From: Streptomyces bicolor
Lineage (GTDB): Bacteria; Actinomycetota; Actinomycetes; Streptomycetales; Streptomycetaceae
Direction: 5' to 3'
DNA: 64,000 nucleotides
NCBI RefSeq assembly: GCF_000719285.1
Contig: NZ_JOFS01000002.1
Location: forward strand, 248,001-312,000
In this document: one piece after another, positions 15,555 to 25,122 of the stretch
Numbering within the stretch: the stretch's first letter is position 1
How the letters are laid out: each line of letters starts with the position of its first letter
The notes under the pieces: generated by a model
The model's input: only the letters and a program-made list of their open reading frames with translations
The model's database searches: none
What the model was told of the DNA's origin: nothing
Position numbers and translations under genes: made by a program

Positions 15555-17327
15555 TTACAGCCCTGCGATGGGGTTCTTCAGGTTGCCGACCAGTTGCAGT
15601 GCGCCCGCCGGGTCCGCGAGGTCCACCATCTGCTTGTTGTTGCGCAGCTGGAGCCGGTTGAGGCAGGACAGTGCGAACTCGGGCGCGAACATGTCGTACT
15701 GCTTGAACTTGTCGGCGAGTTCCGGCACCGAGTGCTGGTAGTCCCGGGTGACCTCGGCGACCGTGCGCCAGAAGTCGTCCTCCTCCAGGATCCCCTCGGA
15801 CGCGAGGTTCGCGGCGAGGAAGCGGAAGAAGCAGTCGAAGACGTCCGTGAAGATGGACAGGAGCTTCTTCTCCTCCGGCACCTCCACGCGCAGCCGCTCG
15901 ACCGTGGGCGGCAGCACCGCGTCCACGTCCATGACGGCGATCTCCTCGGCGATGTCCTTGTAGATCGCGCGCTGGACCACGCCGTCCTTCAGCGCCAGGA
16001 TGACGTTCTCGCCGTGCGGCATGAACACCAGGTCGTAGGCGTAGAAGCTGTGCAGGAGCGGGGTGAAGTAGGCCTTCAGGTAGCGGCGCAGCCACTCCGT
16101 CGGCGTCAGCCCCGACTGCTCGATCAGCGCGCCCGCGAAGGAGGCGCCCTCGTGGTCGACGTGGACGAGGGAGGCCATGGTGGCCAGCGACTCGCCGTCC
16201 TGGAGGGACGCGACCGGGCTCTCCCGCCACAGGGCCGCCAGCATCTTGCGGTACGGCGAATAGCGGTCGGTCGCCTTCTCGTACTCCAGGTGCCGGTAGC
16301 CGACGGCGGCCCGCTCGCGGATGATCGACAGGCCGGTCGACTTCAGCACCGGGTCGCCCTCGATGAGCTGGGCGAGCCAGTCGTTGATGGCGGGCGTGGC
16401 CTCCATGTAGGCGGCCGACAGTCCGCGCATGAAGCCCATGTTGAGGACGGACAGGGCCGTCTTCACGTAGTGCTTCTCGGGGCTGGACTGGTTGAAGAAG
16501 GTCCGGATGGACTGCTGGGCCAGGTACTCGTCGTCGCCCTCGCCGAGGCAGACCAGGTGCTTCTGCGCCACCTCGGCGGCGAAGGTCACGGTCAGCTTGT
16601 TCCACCACTGCCAGGGGTGGACGGGGATGAGGAGGTAGTCGGCGGGGTCGAGGTCCTGGTCGCGCAGGACGGTGTGGAAGCGCTCGACGGTGTCCTCGCC
16701 CAGTTCCTGCCGTACGAAGGTCTCGTACTCGATGCCGACACCGGCCGTGAACGCGGCGCGCGAGCGGTGGGCCGCGAGCCAGACCAGCCGGACCGGGCTG
16801 GCGGTCTCGGGGGCGTACGACAGGTACTCGTGGATGCCGAAGCCGAGCCGCCCGTTGTTGGCGACGAAGCACGGGTGGCCCTCGGTCATGCCGGTCTCGA
16901 TGGCCTGGAAGCCGGACTTCACCAGCGCGGCGACCGGGATCTGCGGCTTGGTGAGCTTGTAGCAGGTGCCGGAGAGGGTGGAGGAGATCTCCTCCAGGTA
17001 GACCGGCAGCACCTCGTCGCTCAGACCCAGGGACTTCTGCAGCTCGATGAAGAAGTCCAGGGCGGCGAGCGGGAGTTCGGCGCCGTCGCGGGTGCGGGTG
17101 ATCGAGTCGGCGTTGACCTGCCAGTGGTCGAGGGCGCGGAGCACCGCGGTGAAGGTGTAGCGGGTCAGGCCGTCGTCGCTGCGGACGACGTAGGTGCCGT
17201 CGCCGGTGGCCTCCGGCGTGATGAGGCGCTCGTGGGCGAACTCGGCGAGCGCCTTGCGGATCAGGAGGCGGTTGGCCCGCGCCCAGCGGTGGGGGGACAG
17301 ATGCGCTACGGCGTCGGACAGGGTCAT
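15555..17327 (-). CDS. desD: Desferrioxamine synthetase DesD (NIS synthetase)
   Basis: ATP-dependent NRPS-independent siderophore synthetase that joins N-hydroxy-N-succinylcadaverine units and cyclises the trimer to desferrioxamine E (or mixed forms such as B). 590 residues, full IucA/IucC size. Features include EGHPCFVANNGRLGFG (nucleotide/phosphate region), LIPVHPWQWWNK, the central SIRTFFNQS segment and the C-terminal FhuF-like part with DVFDCFFRFLA. Last gene of desABCD; its ATG overlaps the desC stop by 4 bp, so translation is probably coupled. Iron control comes from the box before desA. Confidence 0.96.
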   Translation of the reverse strand: MTLSDAVAHLSPHRWARANRLLIRKALAEFAHERLITPEATGDGTYVVRSDDGLTRYTFTAVLRALDHWQVNADSITRTRDGAELPLAALDFFIELQKSLGLSDEVLPVYLEEISSTLSGTCYKLTKPQIPVAALVKSGFQAIETGMTEGHPCFVANNGRLGFGIHEYLSYAPETASPVRLVWLAAHRSRAAFTAGVGIEYETFVRQELGEDTVERFHTVLRDQDLDPADYLLIPVHPWQWWNKLTVTFAAEVAQKHLVCLGEGDDEYLAQQSIRTFFNQSSPEKHYVKTALSVLNMGFMRGLSAAYMEATPAINDWLAQLIEGDPVLKSTGLSIIRERAAVGYRHLEYEKATDRYSPYRKMLAALWRESPVASLQDGESLATMASLVHVDHEGASFAGALIEQSGLTPTEWLRRYLKAYFTPLLHSFYAYDLVFMPHGENVILALKDGVVQRAIYKDIAEEIAVMDVDAVLPPTVERLRVEVPEEKKLLSIFTDVFDCFFRFLAANLASEGILEEDDFWRTVAEVTRDYQHSVPELADKFKQYDMFAPEFALSCLNRLQLRNNKQMVDLADPAGALQLVGNLKNPIAGL

Positions 17328-17866
17328 ACGGCTACTCCTATGGCGGCCACGAACTGCTCACGCGTGCAGAAGCTGAGCAGCGCCTTCTTCTCCGGCTTCT
17401 CGATCTCGCGCTCGGGCACGAACCCGACGGCTTCGTTGAGGGCGTGGACGGCCTTGTTGGAGACGTCCGGCTCCACGACGACGCGCCGCACCGCCGGGTC
17501 CTCGAAGAGGTGCGCCATGACGGCGGTGATGACGGACCGGGTGAAGCCGTGGACGGGCCTGTCGGTCGCGGGGGTGAGGAAGTGCATGCCGACGTCGCCC
17601 GGCTGAGGCTCGTACAGGCCGACCAGTTCCCGGTAGGCCGGGTCGTACTTCTCCATCAGGAAGGCGGGTTCGCCGTGCTCGTCGAGACCCAGCAGCGCGT
17701 GGTGGTGTTCGTCGGCCGCGATCTCCATGTAGGCGCGCTCGACGTCCTCCAGTTTCGCGTCCTGCATCATCCAGAAGGCGGCCTTGGGGTGGGTGACCCA
17801 GGCGTGGAGCAGCTCGGCGTCCTTCAGGGGGTCGAGGGGGCGGAACGTGAAGGTACCGGTGCTCAT
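17324..17866 (-). CDS. desC: DesC N-hydroxycadaverine acyltransferase
   Basis: GNAT-fold enzyme of 180 residues (AlcB/RhbD/IucB-like siderophore acyltransferase) that adds succinyl or acetyl groups from CoA to N-hydroxycadaverine. Seen: [20 protein letters not shown] at the acceptor side and [19 protein letters not shown] for the CoA-binding region. It overlaps desB and desD by 4 bp on each side (ATGA), a translationally coupled operon. Confidence 0.94.
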   Translation of the reverse strand: MSTGTFTFRPLDPLKDAELLHAWVTHPKAAFWMMQDAKLEDVERAYMEIAADEHHHALLGLDEHGEPAFLMEKYDPAYRELVGLYEPQPGDVGMHFLTPATDRPVHGFTRSVITAVMAHLFEDPAVRRVVVEPDVSNKAVHALNEAVGFVPEREIEKPEKKALLSFCTREQFVAAIGVAV

Positions 17867-19140
17867 ACGGCGAACTCCTGGAACGCGATGGTCTTCTCGA
17901 CCGGGTAGTACTCGGTGCCGAGCAGCTCACGGATGATGTAGCTGTTGCGGTACGCGCCCATGCCCAGGTCGGGGCTGGTGATGCTGTGGGTGTGGACACC
18001 GGCGTTCTGCAGGAAGACGCCGCGGCCCGTGACGTCGATCGTGTAGTTGCGGGCGACGTCGAAGTTGCCCTGGGAGTCGCGGACCAGGCGGTCGCGGATC
18101 GGTGCCAGGAACTCGGGCTCGGCGTAGTGGTAGCCGGTGGCCAGGACCAGGCCCTGGGTGTCGATCTCGTAGTCCTTCTCCTGCTCCTCCTGGCGGAAGG
18201 ACAGCGTGTACGTGCCGTTCTCGTAACGGGCGCCGCTGAGAGAGGAGTTGGTGAGCAGACGCGTGGGCACCGGCCCGCCGAGGTTCTTCTGGTAGAGCAG
18301 GTCGAAGATCTCGTTGACGAGGTCGCCGTCGATGCCCTTGAACAGGCCCTTCTGCTGGGCCGTGAGCCGGTAGCGGGTGGCCTCGGGCAGCGCGCGGAAG
18401 TAGTCGATGTACTCCGGCGAGGTCATCTCCAGCGTGAGCTTGGTGTACTCCAGCGGGAAGAAGCGCGGGGAACGGGTCACCCAGTTCAGCCGGTAGCCGT
18501 GGACGTCGATCTCGCTGAGGAGGTCGTAGTAGATCTCGGCGGCGGACTGGCCGGAGCCGACGATCGTGATCGACTCCTTCTTCTGCAGCTCCGCCTTGTT
18601 CTGCATGTAGCGGGAGTTGTGGAAGAGGTCGCCGCCCAGACCGCGCACCGCCTCCGGGTAGTGCGGGGAGGTGCCGGTGCCGAGGACGAGGTGCCGGGCG
18701 CGGAAGACCTCGCCGGCCTCGGTGCGTACGACGTACAGGCCGTCCTCGTACGTCACCTCCGTCACCGTCGTGCTGAAGCGGACGCTGCTCAGCCTGTTCG
18801 CGGCCCAGCGGCAGTAGTCGTCGTACTCGACCCGCAGCGGGTAGAAGTTCTCGCGGATGTAGAACGAGTACAGCCGGCCCTTCTCCTTCAGGTAGTTCAG
18901 GAAGGAGTACGGCGAGGTCGGGTCGGCGAGCGTGACCAGGTCCGACATGAACGGGGTCTGGAGGTGGGCGCCGTCCAGGAACATGCCCGCGTGCCACTCG
19001 AAGTCCGGCTTCGACTCCAGGAACACGCCGTCGAGCTCGTCGATCGGCTCCGTCAGGCAGGCGAGGCCGAGGTTGAACGGGCCGAGCCCGATCCCCACGA
19101 AGTCATGGGTTCTGGTCGGGTTTTCAGGACGCGCGGTCAA
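17863..19140 (-). CDS. desB: DesB cadaverine N-monooxygenase
   Basis: FAD- and NADPH-dependent N-hydroxylating monooxygenase that converts cadaverine to N-hydroxycadaverine. 425 residues, standard for the IucD/SidA family. FAD motif near the N-terminus ([15 protein letters not shown]), substrate segment [21 protein letters not shown] motif [16 protein letters not shown] and the late [12 protein letters not shown]. The start overlaps the desA end by 17 bp. Confidence 0.95.
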   Translation of the reverse strand: MTARPENPTRTHDFVGIGLGPFNLGLACLTEPIDELDGVFLESKPDFEWHAGMFLDGAHLQTPFMSDLVTLADPTSPYSFLNYLKEKGRLYSFYIRENFYPLRVEYDDYCRWAANRLSSVRFSTTVTEVTYEDGLYVVRTEAGEVFRARHLVLGTGTSPHYPEAVRGLGGDLFHNSRYMQNKAELQKKESITIVGSGQSAAEIYYDLLSEIDVHGYRLNWVTRSPRFFPLEYTKLTLEMTSPEYIDYFRALPEATRYRLTAQQKGLFKGIDGDLVNEIFDLLYQKNLGGPVPTRLLTNSSLSGARYENGTYTLSFRQEEQEKDYEIDTQGLVLATGYHYAEPEFLAPIRDRLVRDSQGNFDVARNYTIDVTGRGVFLQNAGVHTHSITSPDLGMGAYRNSYIIRELLGTEYYPVEKTIAFQEFAV

Positions 19141-20566
19141 GGGACTCTCCCAGGTACTGCTCGGCGTGGCCGGCGATCAGGTCGAGGACGGCGGCGATGT
19201 CATCGGCCGTCGTCTCGGGGTTGAGCAAGGTGAACTTCAGGTAGTGGCGGCCCTGGACCTTCGTGCCCGCGACCACCGCGTCGCCGGAGGCGAACAGAGC
19301 CTTGCGGGCGTAGAGGTTGGCGCGGTCGATCTCGGCGGGATCGGTGACGGCGGCCGGGATGTAACGGAAGACGAGGGTGGAGAGCGTGGGCTCCACGACC
19401 ACGTCGAAGCGGGGGTCGGCGGCCAGCAGGTTCCAGCCCTCCACGGCCAGGTCGCAGACCTCGTCGAAGAGCTGCCCGATGCCGTCGGCGCCCATCACGC
19501 GCAGGGTCACCCACAGCTTGAGGGCGTCGAAGCGGCGGGTGGTCTGGAGGGACTTGTCGACCTGGTTGGGGATGCGCTCCTGCACCATGCGCTTCGGGTT
19601 GAGGTACTCGGCGTGATAGGTCGCGTGCCGCAGCGTCGAGGCGTCCCGGACCAGCACGGCCGACGAACTCACCGGCTGGAAGAAGGACTTGTGGTAGTCG
19701 ACGGTGACCGAGTCGGCACGCTCGATGCCGTCGATGCGGTCCCGGTACTTCACGGAGGCGAGCAGGCCGCAGCCGTAGGCGGCGTCGACGTGCATCCAGG
19801 TGCCGAACTGCTCGCACAGCTCGGCGATCTCCGGCAGCGGGTCGATGGAGCCGAAGTCGGTGGTGCCGGCGGTGGCGACGACGGCCATCGGGATCAGACC
19901 GTCGTTCTTGCAGCGCTCGAGCTCGTGGGCGAGGGCGACGGTCTGCATGCGCTTGTCGTGGTCGACGGGGATGGACACGACCGCGTCCTGACCCAGCCCG
20001 AGCAGTTTCGCCGACTTCTTCACGCTGAAGTGGCTGACCTCGGAGGCGAAGATGCGCAGTTTGGCGAACGAGTCGGTCTTGGCCTCCTCACGGGCGAGGA
20101 GAAGCGCCTGGAGGTTGGACTGCGTGCCACCCGAGGTGAACACCCCGTCGGCGTTCTCGCCGAGGCCTATTCGGGCCGTCGTCCAGTCGATGAGCTTGCG
20201 CTCGATCAGGGTGCCGCCGGCCGACTGGTCCCAGGTGTCCAGGGAGGAGTTGACGGCGGAGAGGATCGCCTCGCCGAGCACGGCCGGGATGACGACCGGG
20301 CAGTTGAGGTGCGCGAGGTAGCGGGGGTGGTGGAAGTAGATCGCGTCCCGGAGGTAGACGTCCTCCAGCTCGTCGAGCACCGCGGCGGTGTCGAGCAGCG
20401 GCTTGTCGAGGTCGATCGCGTCGATGGTGGGGGCGAGGGCGTCGACCGTGACGCCGGTGAACGGACGGTCGGTGGCGGCGAGTTTGGCGGCCACCCGCTC
20501 GATACCTTCGGTCACGGAGCGGCGGTACTGCTCCGCGGTCGTGTCATTGAGCAGGTGCGAGCGCAT
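19124..20566 (-). CDS. desA: DesA lysine decarboxylase
   Basis: PLP-dependent decarboxylase (group II fold) that makes cadaverine from L-lysine, committing it to desferrioxamine. 480 residues. PLP site: [17 protein letters not shown] with the Schiff-base Lys, and upstream [15 protein letters not shown] with the cofactor-contacting Asp. [18 protein letters not shown] binds the phosphate. First gene of the operon; an iron box lies 30 bp before the start. Confidence 0.95.
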   Translation of the reverse strand: MRSHLLNDTTAEQYRRSVTEGIERVAAKLAATDRPFTGVTVDALAPTIDAIDLDKPLLDTAAVLDELEDVYLRDAIYFHHPRYLAHLNCPVVIPAVLGEAILSAVNSSLDTWDQSAGGTLIERKLIDWTTARIGLGENADGVFTSGGTQSNLQALLLAREEAKTDSFAKLRIFASEVSHFSVKKSAKLLGLGQDAVVSIPVDHDKRMQTVALAHELERCKNDGLIPMAVVATAGTTDFGSIDPLPEIAELCEQFGTWMHVDAAYGCGLLASVKYRDRIDGIERADSVTVDYHKSFFQPVSSSAVLVRDASTLRHATYHAEYLNPKRMVQERIPNQVDKSLQTTRRFDALKLWVTLRVMGADGIGQLFDEVCDLAVEGWNLLAADPRFDVVVEPTLSTLVFRYIPAAVTDPAEIDRANLYARKALFASGDAVVAGTKVQGRHYLKFTLLNPETTADDIAAVLDLIAGHAEQYLGESLDRAS

Positions 20567-20596
20567 GGGGAGTGTCCTCCGATGGGGAGCATCAAC

Positions 20597-20615
20597 TTAG
20601 GTTAGCCTAGCCTAA
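20597..20615. promoter_or_regulatory. Iron box (DmdR/IdeR site) of desABCD
   Basis: TTAGGTTAGCCTAGCCTAA matches the 19-bp DmdR1/IdeR consensus almost perfectly. It sits where the repressor with bound Fe(II) would cover the desA promoter. Confidence 0.93.
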
Positions 20616-20674
20616 GTAACTTGGAATGAGGGCAGCCTCGACCGTGACCGTGATCACTTCGGTCCCAGCGGTGA

Positions 20675-21484
20675 CTACTCGGCTGCGCGCAGCTGTTCCT
20701 CGGTCATGCCGTGCCGCCAGTAGCCGACGAACGTCACCCGGCGCCGGTCGATCCCGCGTTCGCCGACGAAGTGCCGGCGCAGCGCCTTCACGCAGCCGGA
20801 CTCACCGGCGATCCAGACGTACGGGCGTTCGGCGGCCGGGAGTTGGGCGGTACGAACGGCGTCGAGGCCGTCTTCCCGGACCAGCCAGGTGATCTCGGCG
20901 TCCGCCTCGGTTGCCAGGTCCTGGATGGTCCCGGCGTCGTGCACCTCCAGCCATACACGGGCACGGGTTCCGGCGGGCAGGGACTCGAGGATGGCGGAGA
21001 CGGCGGGTACGGCGGTCTCGTCGCCCCAGATCACCACCAGGTCGGTGTCCTCGGCCGGCCGGAAGCGGATCGCCCGGTTGTCGGCGATCGCCGGGCCGAG
21101 CAGCAGGACGCGGTCACCGGCGGCGGCCCGAGAGGCCCAGTCGGAGGCGGGGCCGGCCGGGGTGTGCAGGACGAAGTCGATGTCGATCTCGTCGGGGTTC
21201 CGGCGCAGCGAGCGGAGCGTGTACGACCGCATCACGGCCCGTACGTCATCCGGGAGTTCCCGCCATCCCTGCCACCAGCCGTCACCGAGCTCGAGGGGAA
21301 CCTGCGGCTCGGTCTGACCGGGGTGTGGCAGGAAGAGCGAGAGGCTCTGGTCACGCCCGTCGGAGAAGAAGTACTGCAGGTCCTCGCCGGAGAAGGTGAC
21401 CCGGACCGTGGACGGCCCGAGCCGCTCGGTCCGTACAACTTGCAGGGAGAAGAAGCGGAACGGGGCGGCCACGGCCGTAGTCAT
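20675..21484 (-). CDS. desF: Siderophore-interacting FAD-binding protein
   Basis: SIP-family flavoprotein, 269 residues, expected to reduce ferrioxamine in the cytoplasm and release iron. Start ATG 21484 has AGGAG 8 nt upstream. Typical motifs: MRSYTLRSLRR (FAD-binding RxYT), the DIDFVLH strand and HGPAG-type segment HTPAGPASDWASRA, and the NAD(P)H-domain end with VWIAGESGCVKALRR and VTFVGYWRHGMTEE. It faces the same way as desE and desA but has its own intergenic region. The desF name follows S. coelicolor usage. Confidence 0.88.
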   Translation of the reverse strand: MTTAVAAPFRFFSLQVVRTERLGPSTVRVTFSGEDLQYFFSDGRDQSLSLFLPHPGQTEPQVPLELGDGWWQGWRELPDDVRAVMRSYTLRSLRRNPDEIDIDFVLHTPAGPASDWASRAAAGDRVLLLGPAIADNRAIRFRPAEDTDLVVIWGDETAVPAVSAILESLPAGTRARVWLEVHDAGTIQDLATEADAEITWLVREDGLDAVRTAQLPAAERPYVWIAGESGCVKALRRHFVGERGIDRRRVTFVGYWRHGMTEEQLRAAE

Positions 21485-21506
21485 GCGGGTAACTCCTGAA
21501 TCGACG

Positions 21507-21524
21507 TCAGGTATGCCTACCTCA
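21507..21524. promoter_or_regulatory. Weak iron-box-like dyad before desF
   Basis: TCAGGTATGCCTACCTCA has AGGT/ACCT half sites but a 6-nt spacer instead of the usual 7, and its outer positions deviate. It partly overlaps a dispersed repeat. It could be a degenerate DmdR site 23 bp upstream of the desF start. Confidence 0.4.
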
Positions 21525-21551
21525 GGGGCGCGGGGAACTGCGCGACCAGCC
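21521..21551 (-). repeat. Dispersed Streptomyces repeat, family B copy 2
   Basis: CTCAGGGGCGCGGGGAACTG followed by CGCGACCAGCC is the reverse complement of the unit after the poly-G tract at 8976-9010. It lies in the short region between desE and desF. Confidence 0.72.
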
Positions 21552-21594
21552 ACAACGGCCCCGCAGTCGCCCCACAACCTCAAGTGGCCCTTGA

Positions 21595-22641
21595 TCAGGC
21601 GACCTTCTTGGCCTTCTCGATGGCCTCGGCAAGGCTGGTCAGCAGCGGCGTGCACTTGTCGTACGACGGAATCGGCTCGGGCGAACGCGCGATGACCTGC
21701 CCCGCCTTCACCGCGGGCAGCTTCTTCCAGGTCGCCTCGGTGATGTCGGCCGGCTGGATCGTCGAGGAACGGTCGTCCATCATGATGACGTCGGCCGGGT
21801 ACTTGTCGACGTTCTCCCAGCTCAGCGACTCGAACCAGCCGCCGCCCTCCTTCTTGGCGCTCTCCGGCGGCTCGACGAAGTTCACGCCGAGGGCCTTGAA
21901 GTACTCAAGGTCGATGGAGAGGTTGGTGCCGGAGACGTAGAAGATGTCCTGGCTGGCGGAACCGGCCATCACCTTGATCTCGGGGCGCGCCTTGGCGGCC
22001 TTGCGCAGGCGCTCGGCGGCCGCCTCGAAGTCCTTCTTGGACTGGGCGACCTTGTCGGCCTTCATGTCCGCGCCGAGGGACTCGGCCAGCTCCCAGACCC
22101 GCTCCAGCGGCTGGGTCAGCTGACGGTCGTAGACGGAGATCGCGACGCTCGGGGCGAGCTTGGCGATTTTGTCCTTGGACGCCTCGGGGACGTACCAGAG
22201 GGTGCCGGCGCTGTCGAAGGTCGTGGAGATGAGGACCTCGGGGGCGAACGCGGCGTACTTCTCGACGTTGAACTGGTCCCAGACGTTGCCGAAGACCGTC
22301 AGCTTGCTGACGTCCATGTCGCCGGCCTGGACGTCGGCCTTGCCGTCCTGCGTCATGGTCGGGCCGAACACGCCCTTGACCTCGATGCCGTAGTCGTACA
22401 GCGCGGCCGCGACACCGACGAAGGCGACGATCTTCGTCGGGACCTTGTCGAGCTTCACGGTGGTGCCGCGGTCGTCCTTGAACGTCCAGGGGCCGGACTT
22501 GGCAGCGGTCGTGGCCTCGCTGGAGCCACCGCTTTTCGCGTCCTCGTCCCCGCAGGCCGCGAGGACGGCTCCGAGGCCGAGGGCACCGCCGGCGGCGAGG
22601 ATGCCGCGGCGGGAGAGGTGGGTGGCTCTGGCGTTGGGCAT
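21595..22641 (-). CDS. desE: Ferrioxamine-binding lipoprotein
   Basis: Surface receptor for iron-loaded desferrioxamines feeding an ABC importer encoded elsewhere. 348 residues. The N-terminus has a twin-arginine-like SRRGILAAGG and a lipobox ending AVLAACGDED. The rest has the class III (FhuD/FepB-like) substrate-binding fold: KIVAFVGVAAALYDYGIEVKG at the start, ADVIMMDDRSS late. An iron box with near-perfect symmetry lies 50 bp upstream. Confidence 0.92.
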   Translation of the reverse strand: MPNARATHLSRRGILAAGGALGLGAVLAACGDEDAKSGGSSEATTAAKSGPWTFKDDRGTTVKLDKVPTKIVAFVGVAAALYDYGIEVKGVFGPTMTQDGKADVQAGDMDVSKLTVFGNVWDQFNVEKYAAFAPEVLISTTFDSAGTLWYVPEASKDKIAKLAPSVAISVYDRQLTQPLERVWELAESLGADMKADKVAQSKKDFEAAAERLRKAAKARPEIKVMAGSASQDIFYVSGTNLSIDLEYFKALGVNFVEPPESAKKEGGGWFESLSWENVDKYPADVIMMDDRSSTIQPADITEATWKKLPAVKAGQVIARSPEPIPSYDKCTPLLTSLAEAIEKAKKVA

Positions 22642-22690
22642 GGCTACGCTGCTTTCGAACAGGGCGGATCACCCGCCGGACAATTCGAAG

Positions 22691-22709
22691 GTAGGTTAGC
22701 CTAACCTGA
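22691..22709. promoter_or_regulatory. Iron box (DmdR/IdeR site) of desE
   Basis: GTAGGTTAGCCTAACCTGA has a perfect AGGTTAGCCTAACCT core and sits in the desE promoter region. DmdR with Fe(II) should repress here. Confidence 0.92.
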
Positions 22710-22999
22710 GCTGATGTCCAGGGCGGGGGGCCTGTGATCGAAACCTGTGGGGCGGCTGTGCGTTGCGCTGGTGGGGTTGCTGAAGATAACTCCCTTGCAT
22801 TTGGCGCTTGTTGAGGTCCAAGGGCGCCCTGTGGCAGCGTCCAGTCGCCGAGCCGGAGTTCGCCGCGCGGTAGAGGGTGGCGGCCCGTGGCCCCTCGGGG
22901 GTGCCCACGACATGTGTGGCAGCCTTGCCGGACACGTCGGGGGGCCCGCTTGCTGCCGATGCGGGCCTCAATCCCTATAGGTAAGCCACGGGAGACATG

Positions 23000-23188
23000 A
23001 TGAACGCCGAGCTGGGGGAGCCGAAGCGTGAGTACGTCGGCTTTATTCAGATCGTTGGGCAACCGGAAATTCAATTGCGGCTGATGGCTTCGTCGTTGAG
23101 CGAAGCCCGAGCAATCGTCATCGAGCAGTATGGCGAGGGGCACGTGATCTCGATATGGAACGAAGAAGACGCCAGACGCCCCAGGTAG
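23000..23188 (+). CDS. Small protein of unknown function in accessory insert
   Basis: 62 residues from the second of two adjacent ATGs (GGGAG gives a better spacing to 23000 than to 22997). No signal or membrane segment. It contains SEARAIVIEQYGEGHVISIW and a basic end. Base composition is clearly less GC-rich than the des and acc genes, as in the next gene. About 290 bp before it hold nothing I can name. Possibly linked to the SUKH-like gene downstream. Confidence 0.5.
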   Translation: MNAELGEPKREYVGFIQIVGQPEIQLRLMASSLSEARAIVIEQYGEGHVISIWNEEDARRPR

Positions 23189-23314
23189 ACGCACCTCGAG
23201 TCCTTCGAGGTTCTCTCGACGGCGCGACTGAACGGCTCGGCTTCCTGGCGCACGAAGGCCTGCGCGTGGGGCCGCCGGCCTGGAGGTTCATGCTGGTGGA
23301 TAACAGGGGCAGCG

Positions 23315-23641
23315 GTGCCTGATTGGTCGGCGCTTTTTGCGGAAATGGAAACGGCTAAGCGCAGGTTGGCAGTGAGTGATCGAGACGGGCTCTGGCGTCA
23401 TGAGCCCCGTCGACCTCCAGCCGCCCCTGAGCGGATCGCAGAGATTGCTACGGTGACGCACTGTCCTGTGGACCTTGAGTATGCCGACTTCCTACTCCAC
23501 GCGGATGGCTGGCCAGCCATCTTGCAGGACATCGACCAGTTGGGGACAGCAGACTTCGGTACTGCCGCTTACGTGGAGGCCGAGGACTTCTTTCGCGGGA
23601 TGATCGCCGAGAACCACGCGGAGGCGGACTCGCTGGCGTGA
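23315..23641 (+). CDS. SUKH (SMI1/KNR4)-like protein, probably truncated
   Basis: 108 residues from a GTG. The segment VDLEYADFLLHADGWPAILQ followed by DIDQLGT is characteristic of SMI1/KNR4-type SUKH proteins, a superfamily of immunity proteins against polymorphic toxins. Family members usually run to 150-190 residues, so this looks cut short after residue 108. Composition is low-GC for the region. No toxin gene is nearby, so it may be an orphan immunity gene or a relic. Confidence 0.6.
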   Translation: MPDWSALFAEMETAKRRLAVSDRDGLWRHEPRRPPAAPERIAEIATVTHCPVDLEYADFLLHADGWPAILQDIDQLGTADFGTAAYVEAEDFFRGMIAENHAEADSLA

Positions 23642-23688
23642 ACCCGCCAGGGGACGCGCGCTGACCTGAGCGGTAACTGCAAACTTGA

Positions 23689-23717
23689 AGCCCCGTCAGG
23701 CATGTCCTGACGGGGCT
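23689..23717 (+). terminator. Stem-loop terminator after the SUKH-like gene
   Basis: Perfect 12-bp stem, AGCCCCGTCAGG with CCTGACGGGGCT, and a 5-nt loop, 47 bp after the stop. The 240 bp from here to the acyl-CoA dehydrogenase stop contain nothing I can assign. Confidence 0.85.
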
Positions 23718-23955
23718 TCAGCGTGGGGTAACGGCAGCAATTGACGGGCTGCTCCTGGTGCGCGGCATCGTCGAAGCCCGCTGCGTAGCCAGTACGCGGA
23801 GGACCTCGCGAGAAGCTCGGGGGAGAACAGACATGCTTCCTGCTGTTCGAGCCCCGCTCGGGCCAGGCATTGGAGATTGGCCGTGGGCTCCCCGAGCTTC
23901 TCGAAGCGAATTCATCGAGGATCCGGACCTCGGGGACTCGGAGCGATGGCGGAGC

Positions 23956-25116
23956 TCAGCCCACCAGTCCCAGCTCCCGAGCGATCAGCATCCGCTGCAC
24001 CTCGCTCGTGCCCTCCCCGATCTCCAGGATCTTGGAGTCCCGCCACATGCGGGCGACCGGGTACTCGTTCATGAAGCCGTAGCCGCCGTGGATCTGTGTC
24101 GCGTCGCGGGCGTTGTCCACCGCGATCGTCGACGAGTACAGCTTCGCCAGCGCCGCCTCCTTCTTGAAGGGCTCCCCGGCCACCAGGCGGGAGGCCGCGT
24201 CGCGCCAGGCGAGGCGGGCCGTGTGGGCCTTCATCTCCATGTCGGCGATCTTGAACTGGATGGCCTGGTTGGCGCCGATGGGGCGGCCGAAGGCGTGGCG
24301 TTCCTTGGCGTACTTCACCGACTCGTCGACGCAGCCCTGCGCCAGACCCGTCGCCAGCGCCGCGATGGCGATGCGGCCCTCGTCCAGGATGCGCAGGAAC
24401 TGGGCGTAGCCGCGGCCCTCTTCGCCGAGGAGGTTGGCCGCCGGGACCCGGACGTCGGCGAAGGACAGCTCGCGGGTGTCGGAGGCGTTCCAGCCGACCT
24501 TGGAGTACGGGGCGGCGACCGTGAAGCCCGGGGTGCCGGACGGGACGATGATGGACGAGATGTGCGGCTTGCCGTCCGGCTTGCGGCCGGTGACCGCCGT
24601 GACCGTGACCAGGCCCGTGATGTCCGTACCCGAGTTGGTGATGAAGCACTTGGTTCCGTTGATCACCCACTCGCCGGTGTCCGGGTCGAGGCGGGCCGTC
24701 GTGCGCGTCGCGCCCGCGTCCGAGCCGCCGTCGGGTTCGGTCAGCCCGAACGCGCCCAGGATCTCGCCGGAGCACAGGCGGGGGAGCCACTCCTGCTTCT
24801 GGGCCTCCGTGCCGAAGAGATGGATCGGCATCGCGCCCAGCGAGACGCCCGCTTCGAGGGTGATGGCGACCGAGGAGTCCACCCGGGCCAGCTCCTCGAG
24901 GGCCACGCCCAGCGCCAGATAGTCGCCGCCCATACCGCCGTACTCCTCCGGGAACGGCAGCCCGAACAGGCCCATGCGGCCCATCTCGCGGACGATCTCG
25001 TAGGGGAACTCGTGGTGCTCGTAGTACTCGCCGATCTTGGGCGCTACGACGTCGTGCGCGAACGCCTCCACCGTACGGCGGAGTTCTTCGAGTTCGGGGG
25101 AGAGTCGGTGGTCCAT
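23956..25116 (-). CDS. acdH: Acyl-CoA dehydrogenase, branched-chain (AcdH/isovaleryl type)
   Basis: FAD enzyme of 386 residues that introduces the alpha-beta double bond in acyl-CoA. Signatures: FGLTEPDGGSDAGATRTTA and QIHGGYGFMNEYPVARMWRD, with the C-terminal EIGEGTSEVQRMLIARE that normally bears the active-site Glu. It is the last gene of the accD-accA-hmgL-acdH run, 6 bp after hmgL, so it most likely acts on isovaleryl-CoA in leucine breakdown and on other branched acyl-CoAs. In Streptomyces this enzyme also affects the supply of polyketide starter units. Confidence 0.92.
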   Translation of the reverse strand: MDHRLSPELEELRRTVEAFAHDVVAPKIGEYYEHHEFPYEIVREMGRMGLFGLPFPEEYGGMGGDYLALGVALEELARVDSSVAITLEAGVSLGAMPIHLFGTEAQKQEWLPRLCSGEILGAFGLTEPDGGSDAGATRTTARLDPDTGEWVINGTKCFITNSGTDITGLVTVTAVTGRKPDGKPHISSIIVPSGTPGFTVAAPYSKVGWNASDTRELSFADVRVPAANLLGEEGRGYAQFLRILDEGRIAIAALATGLAQGCVDESVKYAKERHAFGRPIGANQAIQFKIADMEMKAHTARLAWRDAASRLVAGEPFKKEAALAKLYSSTIAVDNARDATQIHGGYGFMNEYPVARMWRDSKILEIGEGTSEVQRMLIARELGLVG

Positions 25117-25122
25117 CGCGGG

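Noticed and set aside
15594..17606. Plus-strand frame opposite desD and desC
   Set aside because: Shadow of the des operon; composition typical of antisense frames.
23185..23322. Frame overlapping the SUKH-like start (ends near 23322)
   Set aside because: No start with ribosome site; could be a decayed gene but not supportable.
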